Positions 9,626 through 18,916 are shown, numbered from the stretch's first letter. The stretch is 64,000 nt of DNA from Schlesneria paludicola DSM 18645 (GCA_945876035.1 CAMCMU010000017.1:1-64000), one strand, 5' to 3'. Translations and numbers: made by a program. The notes: generated by a model from the letters alone, not told the origin.

Positions 9626-11167
9626 CTATTCCACGGACAGGATCTCCAGCTGCAGGTGCCCGATGATCAACATGAGTGGTGCGAAGCAGGCGATCGGTGC
9701 CGTTCCATCGTCGGAAAAACTGGAATCCGACAATTTGAGATGTGTCGCCCCCGTTCCTCCCCGTCCGAGTGTGGCATCGAGAGGAATCCAGTGGCCGTTG
9801 AGACAGGCTTCGGTCCACATATGTCCGCCGAATGCGGAAAGCGAATCGACGTAGACCAGTCCCACCGCCACGCGCGACGGAATCGCCTTGACCCGGAGCA
9901 TTGCGGCCAGCAGCAGCGCATGTTCGGTGCAGTCTCCTTCTAAGGTTCTGGCCACTTCGCCGGCGGAGGCCATCGCCGTCGAAAAGTTTTTCTTGGTCAA
10001 CGCTGTGTGGACGTAGCTCTCCATGCGACGAGCGATCTGTGCAGGATCGGTCTCGTCGCCCGCCCCCTTCTGGGCGTGTTGTTGCACGATGACGTCGTCG
10101 CGCTGCAGGTACTGTGAGGCGGCTGTGAATCGCCCGTCGACCGGTTCAATGGTCGCCTGAGCGGGGATCGGTAGGGAGATCACCGTCAGTTCGGCCGTCT
10201 CTGCCCCCGTCTTGATAATCGTTTGAGTCTCGCCTGTGGGGAGTATTTCCAGAGGATTTTGGCCGAGAGTGGTCGCACGGTAAACCACTTTTTTCGTTTG
10301 CTGAGGATGGCGAATCCGTGGGACCTTGATCAACGTGCTGACCGCGAGATCGAGTTCCGAGCCTTCAATGGCTTTCAACGCCTGATCCCGGGTGACCTGA
10401 AAGGTCTCCAGGGTTGTCCCCAGCATGCGGGTTGAGGTCTTCAGCGTCTGGCCATGCTCATCGACTGAGCCGATCAGGACGACGCCAGGCAGCAGCGATT
10501 GAGTCATCTTCACCGTCAGTAATTTTTTTTCCGGCCCCTGTAACAGAGGCGTGTTCTCCCAATCCACCGCGACGAGGACAATCGTGGCCACTTGGCTAAA
10601 GTCGGGGACGAATGCTTCAAACGATCGCCTGTCACCCGGCTGAAGGGGTGACCGCTGCAGCACACGTTCCTGATAGCCGGGCGATTTCACGTCGGGTCTC
10701 CAGACTTGAACGGAATTTTTCGTCTGGCCATCGACCGTCTGTGCCAATCGCAATTCCGAGCCGTGAACGGTTCCGTGGGTGGTACTCGTACTGGCCGGGG
10801 GATTGTCCGTTTGAAATCGGAAACGGAGCAGATCGCCAGCTTCGGTTTCTACGGTTTCCATGGTCTGTTGGATCACCAGTGATTGGCCGAAACGCTTGAT
10901 CGTCATGTGGGATTCGGAGACCGTTCGCAGGACTTGGGTTTCGCTCTCTTGAATCGCCTCTGTCTTCGCATACGAATAGCCGATCCGTTGCCCACTGAGA
11001 TGGATCACCTGCCACGTCTCCGCAGTCCCTGCCTCAGCCGGTTTCGAGTCTGCGGCCGCGACGCATTCGCCGAGGCTTGCCACTAACAATGAGACGGCCA
11101 AGAGCGCTCGGCGTGACCGCATCAAGCGGCTGGCAAAACCGTCACGGTTTCCCTGTGGGTCAGTCAT
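9626..11167 (-). CDS. Secreted transglutaminase-like protein
   Basis: A 513-residue protein from the ATG at 11167, with GAGGA upstream; a TTG five codons earlier and an ATG 15 codons later are alternatives. An N-terminal Arg-rich segment followed by ALLAVSLLVASLG and an AAA-type site indicates export. The long middle is beta-rich and unassigned. The C-terminal part has the transglutaminase-like core: GDCTEHA with the nucleophile Cys, then GGHMWTEA with His and PLDATLG with Asp, completing the papain-like Cys-His-Asp triad. Members act as peptidases or amidotransferases in the envelope; the substrate is not predictable. It is divergent from the gene at 11701. Confidence 0.82.
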   Translation of the reverse strand: MTDPQGNRDGFASRLMRSRRALLAVSLLVASLGECVAAADSKPAEAGTAETWQVIHLSGQRIGYSYAKTEAIQESETQVLRTVSESHMTIKRFGQSLVIQQTMETVETEAGDLLRFRFQTDNPPASTSTTHGTVHGSELRLAQTVDGQTKNSVQVWRPDVKSPGYQERVLQRSPLQPGDRRSFEAFVPDFSQVATIVLVAVDWENTPLLQGPEKKLLTVKMTQSLLPGVVLIGSVDEHGQTLKTSTRMLGTTLETFQVTRDQALKAIEGSELDLAVSTLIKVPRIRHPQQTKKVVYRATTLGQNPLEILPTGETQTIIKTGAETAELTVISLPIPAQATIEPVDGRFTAASQYLQRDDVIVQQHAQKGAGDETDPAQIARRMESYVHTALTKKNFSTAMASAGEVARTLEGDCTEHALLLAAMLRVKAIPSRVAVGLVYVDSLSAFGGHMWTEACLNGHWIPLDATLGRGGTGATHLKLSDSSFSDDGTAPIACFAPLMLIIGHLQLEILSVE

Positions 11168-11700
11168 TCCTACGGTCCTCAAAACAGGCCCTGTGTTCTA
11201 GAACTCATCCGGCATGGGATGGCGCGTGCATGAGATCATATCGCCAACGCGGGACGTTGTCCGGTTCGGCGTCTGGATCAGGCCCAGATCTGCTAGCCAG
11301 GAGGTTTGCAGTGATTGCATCGAGGATCTGTCCGGCGCCCGAGCCGCACCAATCCGCAGAGTCCTCCCTGAAGCGATGGTTCCTCGTCCGCTGTGTTTCG
11401 GATGGACCGGCGACAGAGCTTGCCCGTCCCTGTTATCCGCCGTGCGCGACGACTGTTTTCTAATTGATAAACATGACACAGCCTGTCTGCATGGCCGGAA
11501 TAAGGAGACCGAGTCTGGAAATCCCGTGTGCCGGCAAACGTTTCAATAAAAGTCAAAAAACTCGTGCTAGAGTTATCCGACTTTCCACCTCTCGACACAG
11601 GGGCTGTTCGCCACATCCAAGGAAAATCAAAGTTCGGAAAGCCTGCGTTTCACGGATTGCCGAAGTCGGCTGACACGTCTGGAAGGGGAGATATAAAGAG
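11168..11700. other. Divergent intergenic region
   Basis: 533 bases between two divergently oriented genes, so it should carry both promoters. No convincing ORF, repeat or RNA structure was found. A GGGGAG ribosome-binding site lies near its right end, just before the gene at 11701. Confidence 0.5.
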
Positions 11701-12384
11701 ATGGGCTTCTTAAAACGGTTTTGTAAAAATACGTATCGTGATGACGAGCCAAGACGCGGTCCCAGTAGTTTTGCGAATCTCAGCGAAGAGCAGCTGGAAA
11801 CGCATTTGAAAATTGCGCGTTACGGAGGCTTTAACCTGACCGGTGCCGTTCGGCCGTCCTATGACGTTCAGGTCATGCCTCAGCCCGGTTATCGGCACGA
11901 TGCCTACCAAGATCGGGAATCGAAGATCAAGATTCCGGTGATCATGGCGTCGGCAAGTCGCGAAACACTGATGGACCTGTTTTTTGAACTCTTAGAGCCT
12001 TTGGGGCCGACGGTGGATTTGGTGCTGGAGACCAGTCATCAACGCCCCGGTGGTCACACCGACCTGTATCGTGAAGAAATCGACCTGTCTGTGCTTAAGA
12101 GCACGCTCTATGATTTTGAAAATTTGCTGTTGAATGACGGCTGTACAGGTATCGCCGTCCTGAACCCAAACATCCCGCTCGAAATTCAGCTTGATGAACA
12201 CAAGTTGCTGATTTTATACGGCCACGAACTGGTCGACTTCGAAGACATTCTTGACGACTACGGTCTGCCCTGCTGCGAAGACATCAAGTTCATTACCGAA
12301 GCGGAACATGTTCATTCCTCGACCGACGATTTCGTGCGGCAGTTCGATCAGATGAAATACAGGCTGGGAATTGATGAAGATTGA
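11701..12384 (+). CDS. Conserved-looking acidic cytosolic protein, unknown function
   Basis: I do not recognise this 227-residue protein. It has no signal peptide or membrane segment. The N-terminal 35 residues are basic; the rest is strongly acidic and alternates predicted helices and strands. The middle has a repeated pattern of hydrophobic strands around IPVIMASASRETLMDL and VDLVLETSH, and the end contains DYGLPCCEDIKF. Good coding composition and GGGGAG before the ATG support it as a real gene. It precedes the degenerate M14-like gene by 115 bp on the same strand. Confidence 0.75.
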   Translation: MGFLKRFCKNTYRDDEPRRGPSSFANLSEEQLETHLKIARYGGFNLTGAVRPSYDVQVMPQPGYRHDAYQDRESKIKIPVIMASASRETLMDLFFELLEPLGPTVDLVLETSHQRPGGHTDLYREEIDLSVLKSTLYDFENLLLNDGCTGIAVLNPNIPLEIQLDEHKLLILYGHELVDFEDILDDYGLPCCEDIKFITEAEHVHSSTDDFVRQFDQMKYRLGIDED

Positions 12385-12499
12385 ATTCTGAGGCCGGTTT
12401 TGAATGGTTCAAGGATTGTGCTTGGGCAAAGGGAGTTGCACTGCTGAGCTGTTCATTTTTTCCACACGACGCTTCCCCGTGTCGAGATTGGAGACTTTC

Positions 12500-13696
12500 G
12501 TGCGTTATTTAATTGCCGCTGTGACTCTTGTTGTTGCCACTCTGGGATTTCGCTTTGTCAATCACCCGTTCGAGTGGGACTCCGCAACACAACCGACGGC
12601 CTTGCGGCCGCCGTTGGAGTTGGCTTTAAACGACGGTGAGTTGTGGAGCGTGTCCCATCCCCCCGCATGGGCGGCAATGGCCAGTCGCACTCCGGATCAC
12701 GTCGCTGCCGTCGATCCTAGCCAGAGGGTTCTGGTGGTCCAGCAGGCGACAACGATCCAGAGCGTCAAGCAAAAACAAATTTCGACAGGGGCCGAACGAG
12801 CGAGGCCGGCAGAAATCATCGACCGCGCCACGCAGAACGAAGATTTGCCGCCGTCCTCCTTGGTACGAGCCGTTTCGGCCATTTCAGAGACGACGACCGA
12901 TTGGACGATTGCCGGAAAGACGACGCAGGGACGTCCGATGCATATTCGGCGTTTGGGCAATCCGGGTGCACGAACAGTGATCGTCGCCGGCCTTGATGGA
13001 GCGGACCGGATTGCCGTGCGCTGGATCGACGAACTGGCCGGTCAAGTGGCGGAACGTCCGATCTTGATCGAGACGCAGGAACTTTTAATTTTTCGCGCGG
13101 GTAATCCGGATGGATTGACCAAAAAGGTTTCGGAAAACTCACACGGCATCCTCATCAATCGGAACTTTCCCGGTCGTCGTGATCGGCCCCAACTCGGCAA
13201 CGCCTCGGGATCCAAACCGGCGACCGAAGCCGAGACCCGAACGCTCGTCGACACGCTCAAGACATTCCAGCCACAATGTGTGATTCATCTGAAATCGACC
13301 AGCAATCGAACGACGATCTCTTACAATCCGGCGGCGAAACAGAGGGCCAAGGAACTGCAACGCCTGTACGAGGTTAACATCCATCCGTTGGACATTCATC
13401 AAGTCCCCGGTTCGCTCGAGGACTTTGCCGACGGGACGTTGGAGACGGGCGTTCTTTCCATTCAGTTGAATGTCGGATCGGACTGGAAAAATTCTTGGTC
13501 CAAGTATCAGCCGGTGATTTTGGCGGCAGTGACGGGCGGAACGTCTGCCAAACCGGCGCCAATCCCCCAGTCGCCGGAGGAAGTCGTTCGTCAGCTTCCG
13601 GCCTCGGCCAGTTCACCCATTCCCGTTTCAGCGAATACACCACGCCGCAGCCCGCCCCGCAGCGGTTATGAGGCACTGCCGGCTCCACCGAAATGA
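12500..13696 (+). CDS. M14 peptidase-like protein with altered zinc site
   Basis: A 398-residue protein from a GTG at 12500 with GGAG six bases upstream (12490-12493). The first 20 residues are a hydrophobic export or anchor segment. Residues about 140-350 resemble the M14/MpaA-like carboxypeptidase fold: GLDGAD (164-169) stands where active members have a GxHGxE motif, followed by NPDG (202-205), NRNFP (220-224), AEAETR, and a His at 263 in VIHLK. Two of three zinc ligands are therefore Asp rather than His and Glu. The C-terminal tail is Pro-rich. It may bind peptidoglycan peptides without cleaving them, or use different chemistry. Confidence 0.65.
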   Translation: MRYLIAAVTLVVATLGFRFVNHPFEWDSATQPTALRPPLELALNDGELWSVSHPPAWAAMASRTPDHVAAVDPSQRVLVVQQATTIQSVKQKQISTGAERARPAEIIDRATQNEDLPPSSLVRAVSAISETTTDWTIAGKTTQGRPMHIRRLGNPGARTVIVAGLDGADRIAVRWIDELAGQVAERPILIETQELLIFRAGNPDGLTKKVSENSHGILINRNFPGRRDRPQLGNASGSKPATEAETRTLVDTLKTFQPQCVIHLKSTSNRTTISYNPAAKQRAKELQRLYEVNIHPLDIHQVPGSLEDFADGTLETGVLSIQLNVGSDWKNSWSKYQPVILAAVTGGTSAKPAPIPQSPEEVVRQLPASASSPIPVSANTPRRSPPRSGYEALPAPPK

Positions 13697-13722
13697 ATCT
13701 GGCGACTCAGAATCCAGTTGGA

Positions 13723-14940
13723 TTAATACGCGGCCTGCAAAATCTCCAAGAGATCCGCCTCGGTCGGGCGCCGGGGATTGAGCACCATCAAACGCTTGAT
13801 CGCAAACGATTTGGCGGCGAAGGTGGGAAGTTGTTCGGTTGTTCCACCGAGATCGCGAATCCTTTGTGGAATGCCGATGGCGACGCTCAATCTCTCGACG
13901 GCAGTCACCGCCCGGCCGGCCGCCTGTTCCAGCGACAACCCGTGTGTGTCTTCGCCCAGCAATCGCGCGATGCGTGCAAATTCCGGCAAACGTGTTTTTA
14001 AGTTGTAGCGCATGACATGGGGCAGCAGCAGGCCATTGCCAGCCCCGTGCGAGCAGTGGAGTGCTCCCCCCACCGGATATTCCAAGGCATGGACCAACGC
14101 CACGGCGTTGTTGGAGAATGCCAAGCCAGCCAGTGTTGCGGCGAGTGCCATTCCCTCTCTGGCCGGAAGATTTGTCGGCTCAGCAACGGTTGTGACTAAG
14201 TGGTGTCCGACGAGTTCAATCGCCTTTTCGGCAAGACAGTCACCAATCGGTTGTTTGCCTTCATAGGGAAACGGCTCGTCGGCAGCGATCTCGAGTTCGT
14301 GGAAGTGTGCCGCGGTCATGGCTTCGATGGCATGTGTCAGGGCATCAATTCCGCTGTCCGCCGTCGGTCGTTGGGGGCAGGTCAGCGTCAGTTGGGGATC
14401 CACGACGGCGAGGGCCGGTCGCAGATAATGGCTCAGGATGCTGACTTTCATCTGATTGGCGGTATCGGTCAGCACTGCGGCATGAGAGACTTCGCTGCCC
14501 GTACCGGCTGTGGTCGGCACACAGACCAGAGGCAAAATCGCTCCCGGAATATTGCCATATCCAAAATAATCTCGATAGCTTCCTCCGTGAGTGAGCATTG
14601 CCGCCACAACCTTGGCCACGTCCATATTGCTGCCGCCACCGACGGCCACAATCACATCAGGGCGTTGGGTCTTGGCCGCCGAGAACGCGGCCTCTGCAAT
14701 GGCACAGGAAGGCTCCGGCTGGCCCCCTTCGAAGCGGCTGACGTCCAATCCTGCCGCGAGAAGTGGCGCTGCGACTCGGTCGACGACCCCCGCTTGAACC
14801 AGCATTCTGTCCGTGACAATCAGGACCCGCGTCGGTTTCCAAGGATCCAGGAACTCCGCCAGGCGTGCGACCGAGCCCGAACCAAACACAATCCGACCCG
14901 CCGAATGAAAGCTCCAACATTGACGATGAGCCATAGTCAT
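13723..14940 (-). CDS. Iron-containing alcohol dehydrogenase
   Basis: A 405-residue member of the group III iron-dependent alcohol dehydrogenases. The N-terminal dinucleotide-binding half has VGGGSNMDVAK, a family signature. The C-terminal half holds the metal ligands: the Asp and His of DSGIDALTHAIE and the two His of VHALEYPVGG and HCSHGAG. It reduces or oxidises an alcohol/aldehyde with NAD(P)H in the cytosol; the substrate is unknown. GAGGAG precedes the ATG by eleven bases. It converges with the M14-like gene, 26 bp apart. Confidence 0.92.
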   Translation of the reverse strand: MTMAHRQCWSFHSAGRIVFGSGSVARLAEFLDPWKPTRVLIVTDRMLVQAGVVDRVAAPLLAAGLDVSRFEGGQPEPSCAIAEAAFSAAKTQRPDVIVAVGGGSNMDVAKVVAAMLTHGGSYRDYFGYGNIPGAILPLVCVPTTAGTGSEVSHAAVLTDTANQMKVSILSHYLRPALAVVDPQLTLTCPQRPTADSGIDALTHAIEAMTAAHFHELEIAADEPFPYEGKQPIGDCLAEKAIELVGHHLVTTVAEPTNLPAREGMALAATLAGLAFSNNAVALVHALEYPVGGALHCSHGAGNGLLLPHVMRYNLKTRLPEFARIARLLGEDTHGLSLEQAAGRAVTAVERLSVAIGIPQRIRDLGGTTEQLPTFAAKSFAIKRLMVLNPRRPTEADLLEILQAAY

Positions 14941-15078
14941 GGAACAAAATACTCCTCAAATGGATCTGGAAAATGTCGCGTTTCTGCCAGACAGGCGCGA
15001 CATCCGCCGCCTGCTGAAACAGGCCCAGAAGAATTGTCAAGATTTCGCTCAGCCGCAATCACTCTCCGCAGTTGAAAC

Positions 15079-15621
15079 TCATCCGGATTGGCGATCGAGC
15101 CTCCCTTTCGCTGTTTTTAGCAGACTCTCACTCCGAGGAGTACGCTGAGTGTTTGTGTCCGTCAGCGGCTCAAACTGTTCAACAAGTCGGTCGATGGCTT
15201 CTGCGGGATTCATGTTAAACAATGCCTTACCACCTGTGCCCCAGGTTCCCGCGTGAAAGTGAAACACCGCCACGGCATCTCGAATTGTGCTGACGGCTTC
15301 GACATCTTCCATATCGCCCCCCTCAATCGCTTCGAACCGGATGTTGATGCCAGCGAACGCCGCCAGAAGATTCGTCTTGCGATCGCGCGCAAACGTCACC
15401 GCATCAATCCAGTCGCAGTCGATCCACCGTAGCCCGCGCGGCTTGCCCACGGCCCGTGCCCTGTCGAGGAACTGGGCCTGCAATACTTTCCGTTGCCGGT
15501 GAAAGAGATTCACGGCGGAAATAGTTTCCAGCCGTCTCCAACGTGTCGCCAGAGGAATTGCAGACAATGCACCGACAAATATGATAACTGCCAAGAGTCC
15601 GAATCCCCAGATCCAAACCAT
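15079..15621 (-). CDS. Membrane-anchored protein of unknown function
   Basis: A 180-residue protein with one N-terminal transmembrane segment (WIWGFGLLAVIIFVGALSA), then a soluble domain on the far side or in the cytosol. I do not recognise the soluble domain. It contains conserved-looking WIDCDWIDAVTFARD, aromatic and acidic patches, and a mixed helix/strand pattern (LLAAFAGINIRFEAIEGG, AVFHFHAGTWGTGGKA). AAAGGA lies seven bases before the ATG. The start is therefore well supported, the function is not. Confidence 0.72.
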   Translation of the reverse strand: MVWIWGFGLLAVIIFVGALSAIPLATRWRRLETISAVNLFHRQRKVLQAQFLDRARAVGKPRGLRWIDCDWIDAVTFARDRKTNLLAAFAGINIRFEAIEGGDMEDVEAVSTIRDAVAVFHFHAGTWGTGGKALFNMNPAEAIDRLVEQFEPLTDTNTQRTPRSESLLKTAKGRLDRQSG

Positions 15622-16094
15622 GAACGTGTCCTTTAGGATTCAGCCGTCCGAGAGACATCAGGTGATCCCTCGGTCGTTCGAAGTTTGCTTTCACTGTAGC
15701 CCGGCCGATTTCGTTGAGGAAGCGAGGCATCCACTTGGTGACTAAAATCGGGAGTGGCTTTGATTGGTCTCGTGCCGCCGATCACTTTTTGATGTCCCTT
15801 TGGTATACTCGTTGTGGAGTCGTTGTGTGCGGGTCCGAATCGTGACGTGTCGGTGCTTTTCTCGATCACACGTTGTAACGTCATTGCCGGTTAGAAAAAG
15901 GGATTTGAGAGCGGTCAAAGCGTTCGTCGGTCTTTGCGCACGCGGCTCACTCAGAGCCTCACCCTCCCCCGTTTCAGCGGGAGGTGAATTTCAGGTTTGT
16001 GTCCAGTGGTTTGTGTCCAATGGTTTGTGTCCAGTGGTTGTGTCCAGTGGTGTCGTTCCTAGAAGGTGTCCTTCCTAGAAATTGAGGTAAAACC
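15622..16094. other. Intergenic region with hairpin and tandem repeats
   Basis: 473 bases without a supported gene between divergent neighbours. It contains a hairpin at about 15957-15985, an extended -10-like TGGTATACT at 15801-15809 without a matched -35, and the repeat array listed separately. The right edge has GAGG seven bases before the ATG at 16095. Confidence 0.5.
15994..16048. repeat. Four tandem copies of a 14-bp unit
   Basis: Copies of ggtttgtgtccagt at 15994, 16008, 16022 and 16036; the second has one substitution and the fourth lacks one base. Immediately after, ttcctagaa occurs twice (16057-16065 and 16072-16080) around ggtgtcc. The array sits about 47 to 101 bases before a start codon, so it may be operator-like or a simple replication-slippage repeat. 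Confidence 0.85.
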
Positions 16095-16418
16095 ATGGCT
16101 TTGTACGAGATCGAGACAAACGCGCACATCCTCATCGCATGGGCCAGCGATCAGGCGGCAGCCGAGGCGGTCGCTCACGAGAACTATCCGGAAGATCAAA
16201 TCAAGCGAGTGGCCAAGCGACCCCGTGATGTTTGGGTCATTTCGAAAAGAATGCTGGGAATCGAGGGTCCGCTTGAACCGTGTGAGAATGCCCGTGAATG
16301 TATCAGCCGTGCCAAAGGCGATAAGGTTCATGCCATCCGTCTGTACATGCAGGATACGGGGGCGGACCTTCACGAAGCTCAGCGCGCCGTGGAAACCAAT
16401 ATGTCGCTCGGATGGTGA
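16095..16418 (+). CDS. Small cytosolic protein of unknown function
   Basis: A 107-residue protein without membrane segments. I do not recognise the family. It has a beta/alpha pattern at the N-terminus (YEIETNAHILIAWASD) and a C-terminal segment where Asp-Leu-His-Glu-Ala precedes a short helix ending in SLGW. This last part resembles a ribosomal protein L7/L12 C-terminal-type or UBA-type helical element, but the match is weak. GAGG is placed seven bases before the ATG, and coding composition is good. It follows the tandem repeat array and precedes the TerC-type gene by 112 bp on the same strand. Confidence 0.72.
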   Translation: MALYEIETNAHILIAWASDQAAAEAVAHENYPEDQIKRVAKRPRDVWVISKRMLGIEGPLEPCENARECISRAKGDKVHAIRLYMQDTGADLHEAQRAVETNMSLGW

Positions 16419-16530
16419 CGGCAATCCTTTAGCGGATGCCATACACCGCGTTCGAGGGGTTGAAAAGGCGGATCATGATCGGTCCGCGGTAATCGAGTTT
16501 TTTACAAGTTGTTGAGGATTTTCACGGGTT

Positions 16531-17553
16531 ATGACTTTCACTTACGTTCTGTCCGTCCTGCAGATCATTCTTATCGACATCGTTCTCTCGGGAGACAACG
16601 CGGTTGTGATCGCACTCGCCGCCCACAGGCTACCGGAGCATCAGCGTCGCCGGGCCATCCTGTGGGGCGGTGCGGTGGCGATCATTTTGCGAATCCTCTT
16701 TACGCTCGTGATGTCATTTTTGCTGATGATTCCGGGATTACGGTTAGTTGGCGGGATCATGCTGGCGTGGATCGCCTGCAAGTTGCTGGTCAATGAAGCG
16801 GAGCCCGCAGTGACGGCGGAAAAAGCGGCCAACAGCATGTTTGCCGCGGTGAAGATGATTTTTCTCGCCGACTTTGTCATGAGCCTCGACAACATGTTGG
16901 CCGTTGCGGGAGCCGGTCACGGCGACCCTCTCCTGTTACTGATGGGGTTGCTTGTTTCCATCGCCATTATCATGACTTGCAGCGAGTTAGTGGCTCGGCT
17001 AATGAATCGATTCCAGTGGCTGGTCTGTGTCGGTGCCGGAATTCTGGCGTTCACGTCGGCTGAAATGATGATTGGTGACCGTGAGTTGGCCAGCTACTGC
17101 GTTCGCTCGCAGCACATCAGTCTCAACAATCACTGGGCGCACGAGTGGCGGGCCACCCACGTCGCCATGTCGCCGCTGGATACGTCTCTCCTGCCAGCCG
17201 AGTGGCGAGAGTTCGTGCATTACGACAACGGGCGGCTCACGTTTGTCGGCCAGATGACAACGCAACAGCGAGACCAACTGCTCGAGTCGGTCTCAGTGGC
17301 AGCCGATCGTGTAGCCATTGAGAGCGTTTACGAAACGTCGCACGCTCGTGAGGTTCCCGGTTGGGTTTCCCCCGGGTTGCGCGATCGCGTCCAACTCTGG
17401 TTCCAAAACAAGTGGCCGGCCGATTCGTGGAACGGAATTCGAAATTACCCGTGGGTGGCGTGGGTGTTCTATCTTGTTGTGGTCGTCGTTTGCCTGACGT
17501 CACCCCGCTGGTGGCCACGCCGGCAATCCGGAGTAGAAAATCCGTCGGCCTGA
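16531..17553 (+). CDS. TerC/YjbE-family integral membrane protein with C-terminal extension
   Basis: A 340-residue protein. The first 190 residues form the TerC family core: several transmembrane helices carrying the repeated acidic motif in helix 1 (SGDNAVVIA) and in the middle helix (VMSLDNMLAVAGAG). TerC-type proteins are implicated in metal ion efflux and resistance, with manganese shown for some members. After the last core helix there is about 120 residues of soluble sequence with HWAHEWRATHVAM and no recognised domain, then a final transmembrane segment (WVFYLVVVVVCL). The extension is not part of the usual 220-residue YjbE length. Confidence 0.85.
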   Translation: MTFTYVLSVLQIILIDIVLSGDNAVVIALAAHRLPEHQRRRAILWGGAVAIILRILFTLVMSFLLMIPGLRLVGGIMLAWIACKLLVNEAEPAVTAEKAANSMFAAVKMIFLADFVMSLDNMLAVAGAGHGDPLLLLMGLLVSIAIIMTCSELVARLMNRFQWLVCVGAGILAFTSAEMMIGDRELASYCVRSQHISLNNHWAHEWRATHVAMSPLDTSLLPAEWREFVHYDNGRLTFVGQMTTQQRDQLLESVSVAADRVAIESVYETSHAREVPGWVSPGLRDRVQLWFQNKWPADSWNGIRNYPWVAWVFYLVVVVVCLTSPRWWPRRQSGVENPSA

Positions 17554-17669
17554 GAGAGCGATGTCACAGCCGCATCTCTGGGAATCGACTGCGAGCGGCG
17601 GGCCTCCCCGGGCGCATGAGGACTAGGCTCTGGCCGCGAGGATCGGGCGTGTGATCACAATTCTTCAGA

Positions 17670-18446
17670 TCAACTCCGCGGTTTGGCCGCCTGTTTGGAC
17701 TGAATCGGCCGCATGTATTTTTGGGCTTGTCCTGACTTCGTGGCCCGCGATTGAGTCTCAAAAACCTCGGTCGCGGCCAGCAATTGGCTGAGTTTTGAGT
17801 AGCCATAGTTGCGCGGGTCGAAGTCGGGGGCTTGGTTAGCAATGTAGCTACCAATCCGTCCGACGTAGCACCAACCATCTTCGTCGGCAGAGGACAGGAC
17901 GGCGGCACGGAGGAGTTTTCCGAGTGTCGAATCGGTGCGCAGTTCTTTACCCGACTTCCTGCTAACGGACGCCGTCGAGGTGGTCTCCGTCGGGTCATCT
18001 GCGGTGGCCAGAATTTCCGTGTAGACAAATTTGTCGCAGGCTCCGACGAAGGCCCTCGGCGTTTTTTTCTCACCGAAACCCATTACCGTCATGCCGGATT
18101 CCCGCAGACGCGTCGCCAGACGCGTAAAGTCGCTGTCACTCGAAACGAGGCAAAACCCCTGCAAACGGCCGGCGTATAGTAGGTCCATCGCATCGATGAT
18201 CATCGCCGCATCGGTCGAATTCTTGCCACTTGTGTATCCGAACTGCTGAACGGGCTGAATGGCGTTCTCGTTCAGCATTCCCTTCCAACTGTTGAGTCGC
18301 GAGGTGGTCCAATCGCCGTAGGCGCGTTTGACACTCGCCACCCCATACTTGGCGATTTCTCCCAGCAAAGTCACGATACTCGAAGCTTGGGCGTTGTCGG
18401 CATCAATCAACACAGCAAAACGGGGTTGGTCAGTGTGTGGGTTCAC
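17670..18446 (-). CDS. NYN (LabA-like PIN) domain protein with C-terminal LOTUS/OST-HTH-like region
   Basis: A 258-residue protein starting at GTG 18446, with GAGG nine bases upstream. The N-terminal NYN domain has FAVLIDADNAQ at the start and the acidic cluster in NSTDAAMIIDAMDLL and SSDSDFTRLATRLRE, giving the four Asp expected of PIN-like metal-dependent RNases. The C-terminal part around LLRAAVLSSADEDGWCYVGRIG and DFDPRNYGYSKLSQLL matches the LOTUS/OST-HTH pattern, which binds RNA G-quadruplexes or proteins in other systems. The combination suggests a cytosolic RNA-processing nuclease; its targets are unknown. Confidence 0.88.
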   Translation of the reverse strand: MNPHTDQPRFAVLIDADNAQASSIVTLLGEIAKYGVASVKRAYGDWTTSRLNSWKGMLNENAIQPVQQFGYTSGKNSTDAAMIIDAMDLLYAGRLQGFCLVSSDSDFTRLATRLRESGMTVMGFGEKKTPRAFVGACDKFVYTEILATADDPTETTSTASVSRKSGKELRTDSTLGKLLRAAVLSSADEDGWCYVGRIGSYIANQAPDFDPRNYGYSKLSQLLAATEVFETQSRATKSGQAQKYMRPIQSKQAAKPRS

Positions 18447-18550
18447 AGGCGAAGACCTCGAACAGAGAAAGGGGGCGTGCGGAGCTCGACAGTTCGAGCA
18501 TCCTCGGGTCAGCAGCTCCAGTATTCAAGGGACAGGAGCCTGAAACACCC

Positions 18551-18721
18551 TCAGGGGATCACCAACAGCCGTGCCTCAAAATCCGGGTGACCCCCGTTCG
18601 GCGACAGCAAGAATGCGTCTCGACCAGCGATCGGTTCCTCGTCACAGACGGCGTGAGGACCGAGTTCGTACGCTGCCGGTGTTGCGCGATCCCCCGTGTC
18701 AACGCGCGGGCCGGATTTCAT
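18551..18721 (-). CDS. Possible small protein or remnant
   Basis: A 56-codon frame that begins MKSGPRVDTGDRATPAAYEL and ends in LLVIP. Codon choice looks like that of neighbouring genes, and GGAGGG occurs 13 bases upstream, which is rather far. It lies between lpdA and the NYN gene, all on one strand. I do not recognise it; it may be the C-terminus of a lost gene. The rest of 18447-18916 holds nothing I can support. Confidence 0.28.
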   Translation of the reverse strand: MKSGPRVDTGDRATPAAYELGPHAVCDEEPIAGRDAFLLSPNGGHPDFEARLLVIP

Positions 18722-18916
18722 CAGCCGGAGTCGCCCTCCGTGTCCGCATCGAGTCTGAAGCAAATTTCGACGTGGCGGGGGAGGCCTCCGAAGAACATCA
18801 CACCTCTCCGAAACTTATCCCATCGGAGTTCGCCGATCTCCGGCAGTCTTTTGCAAAAAAATGTCGATCTGTCGGAACACTCTTTCGTGGCTGGGTCGTT
18901 GACGAACCACAGACAT

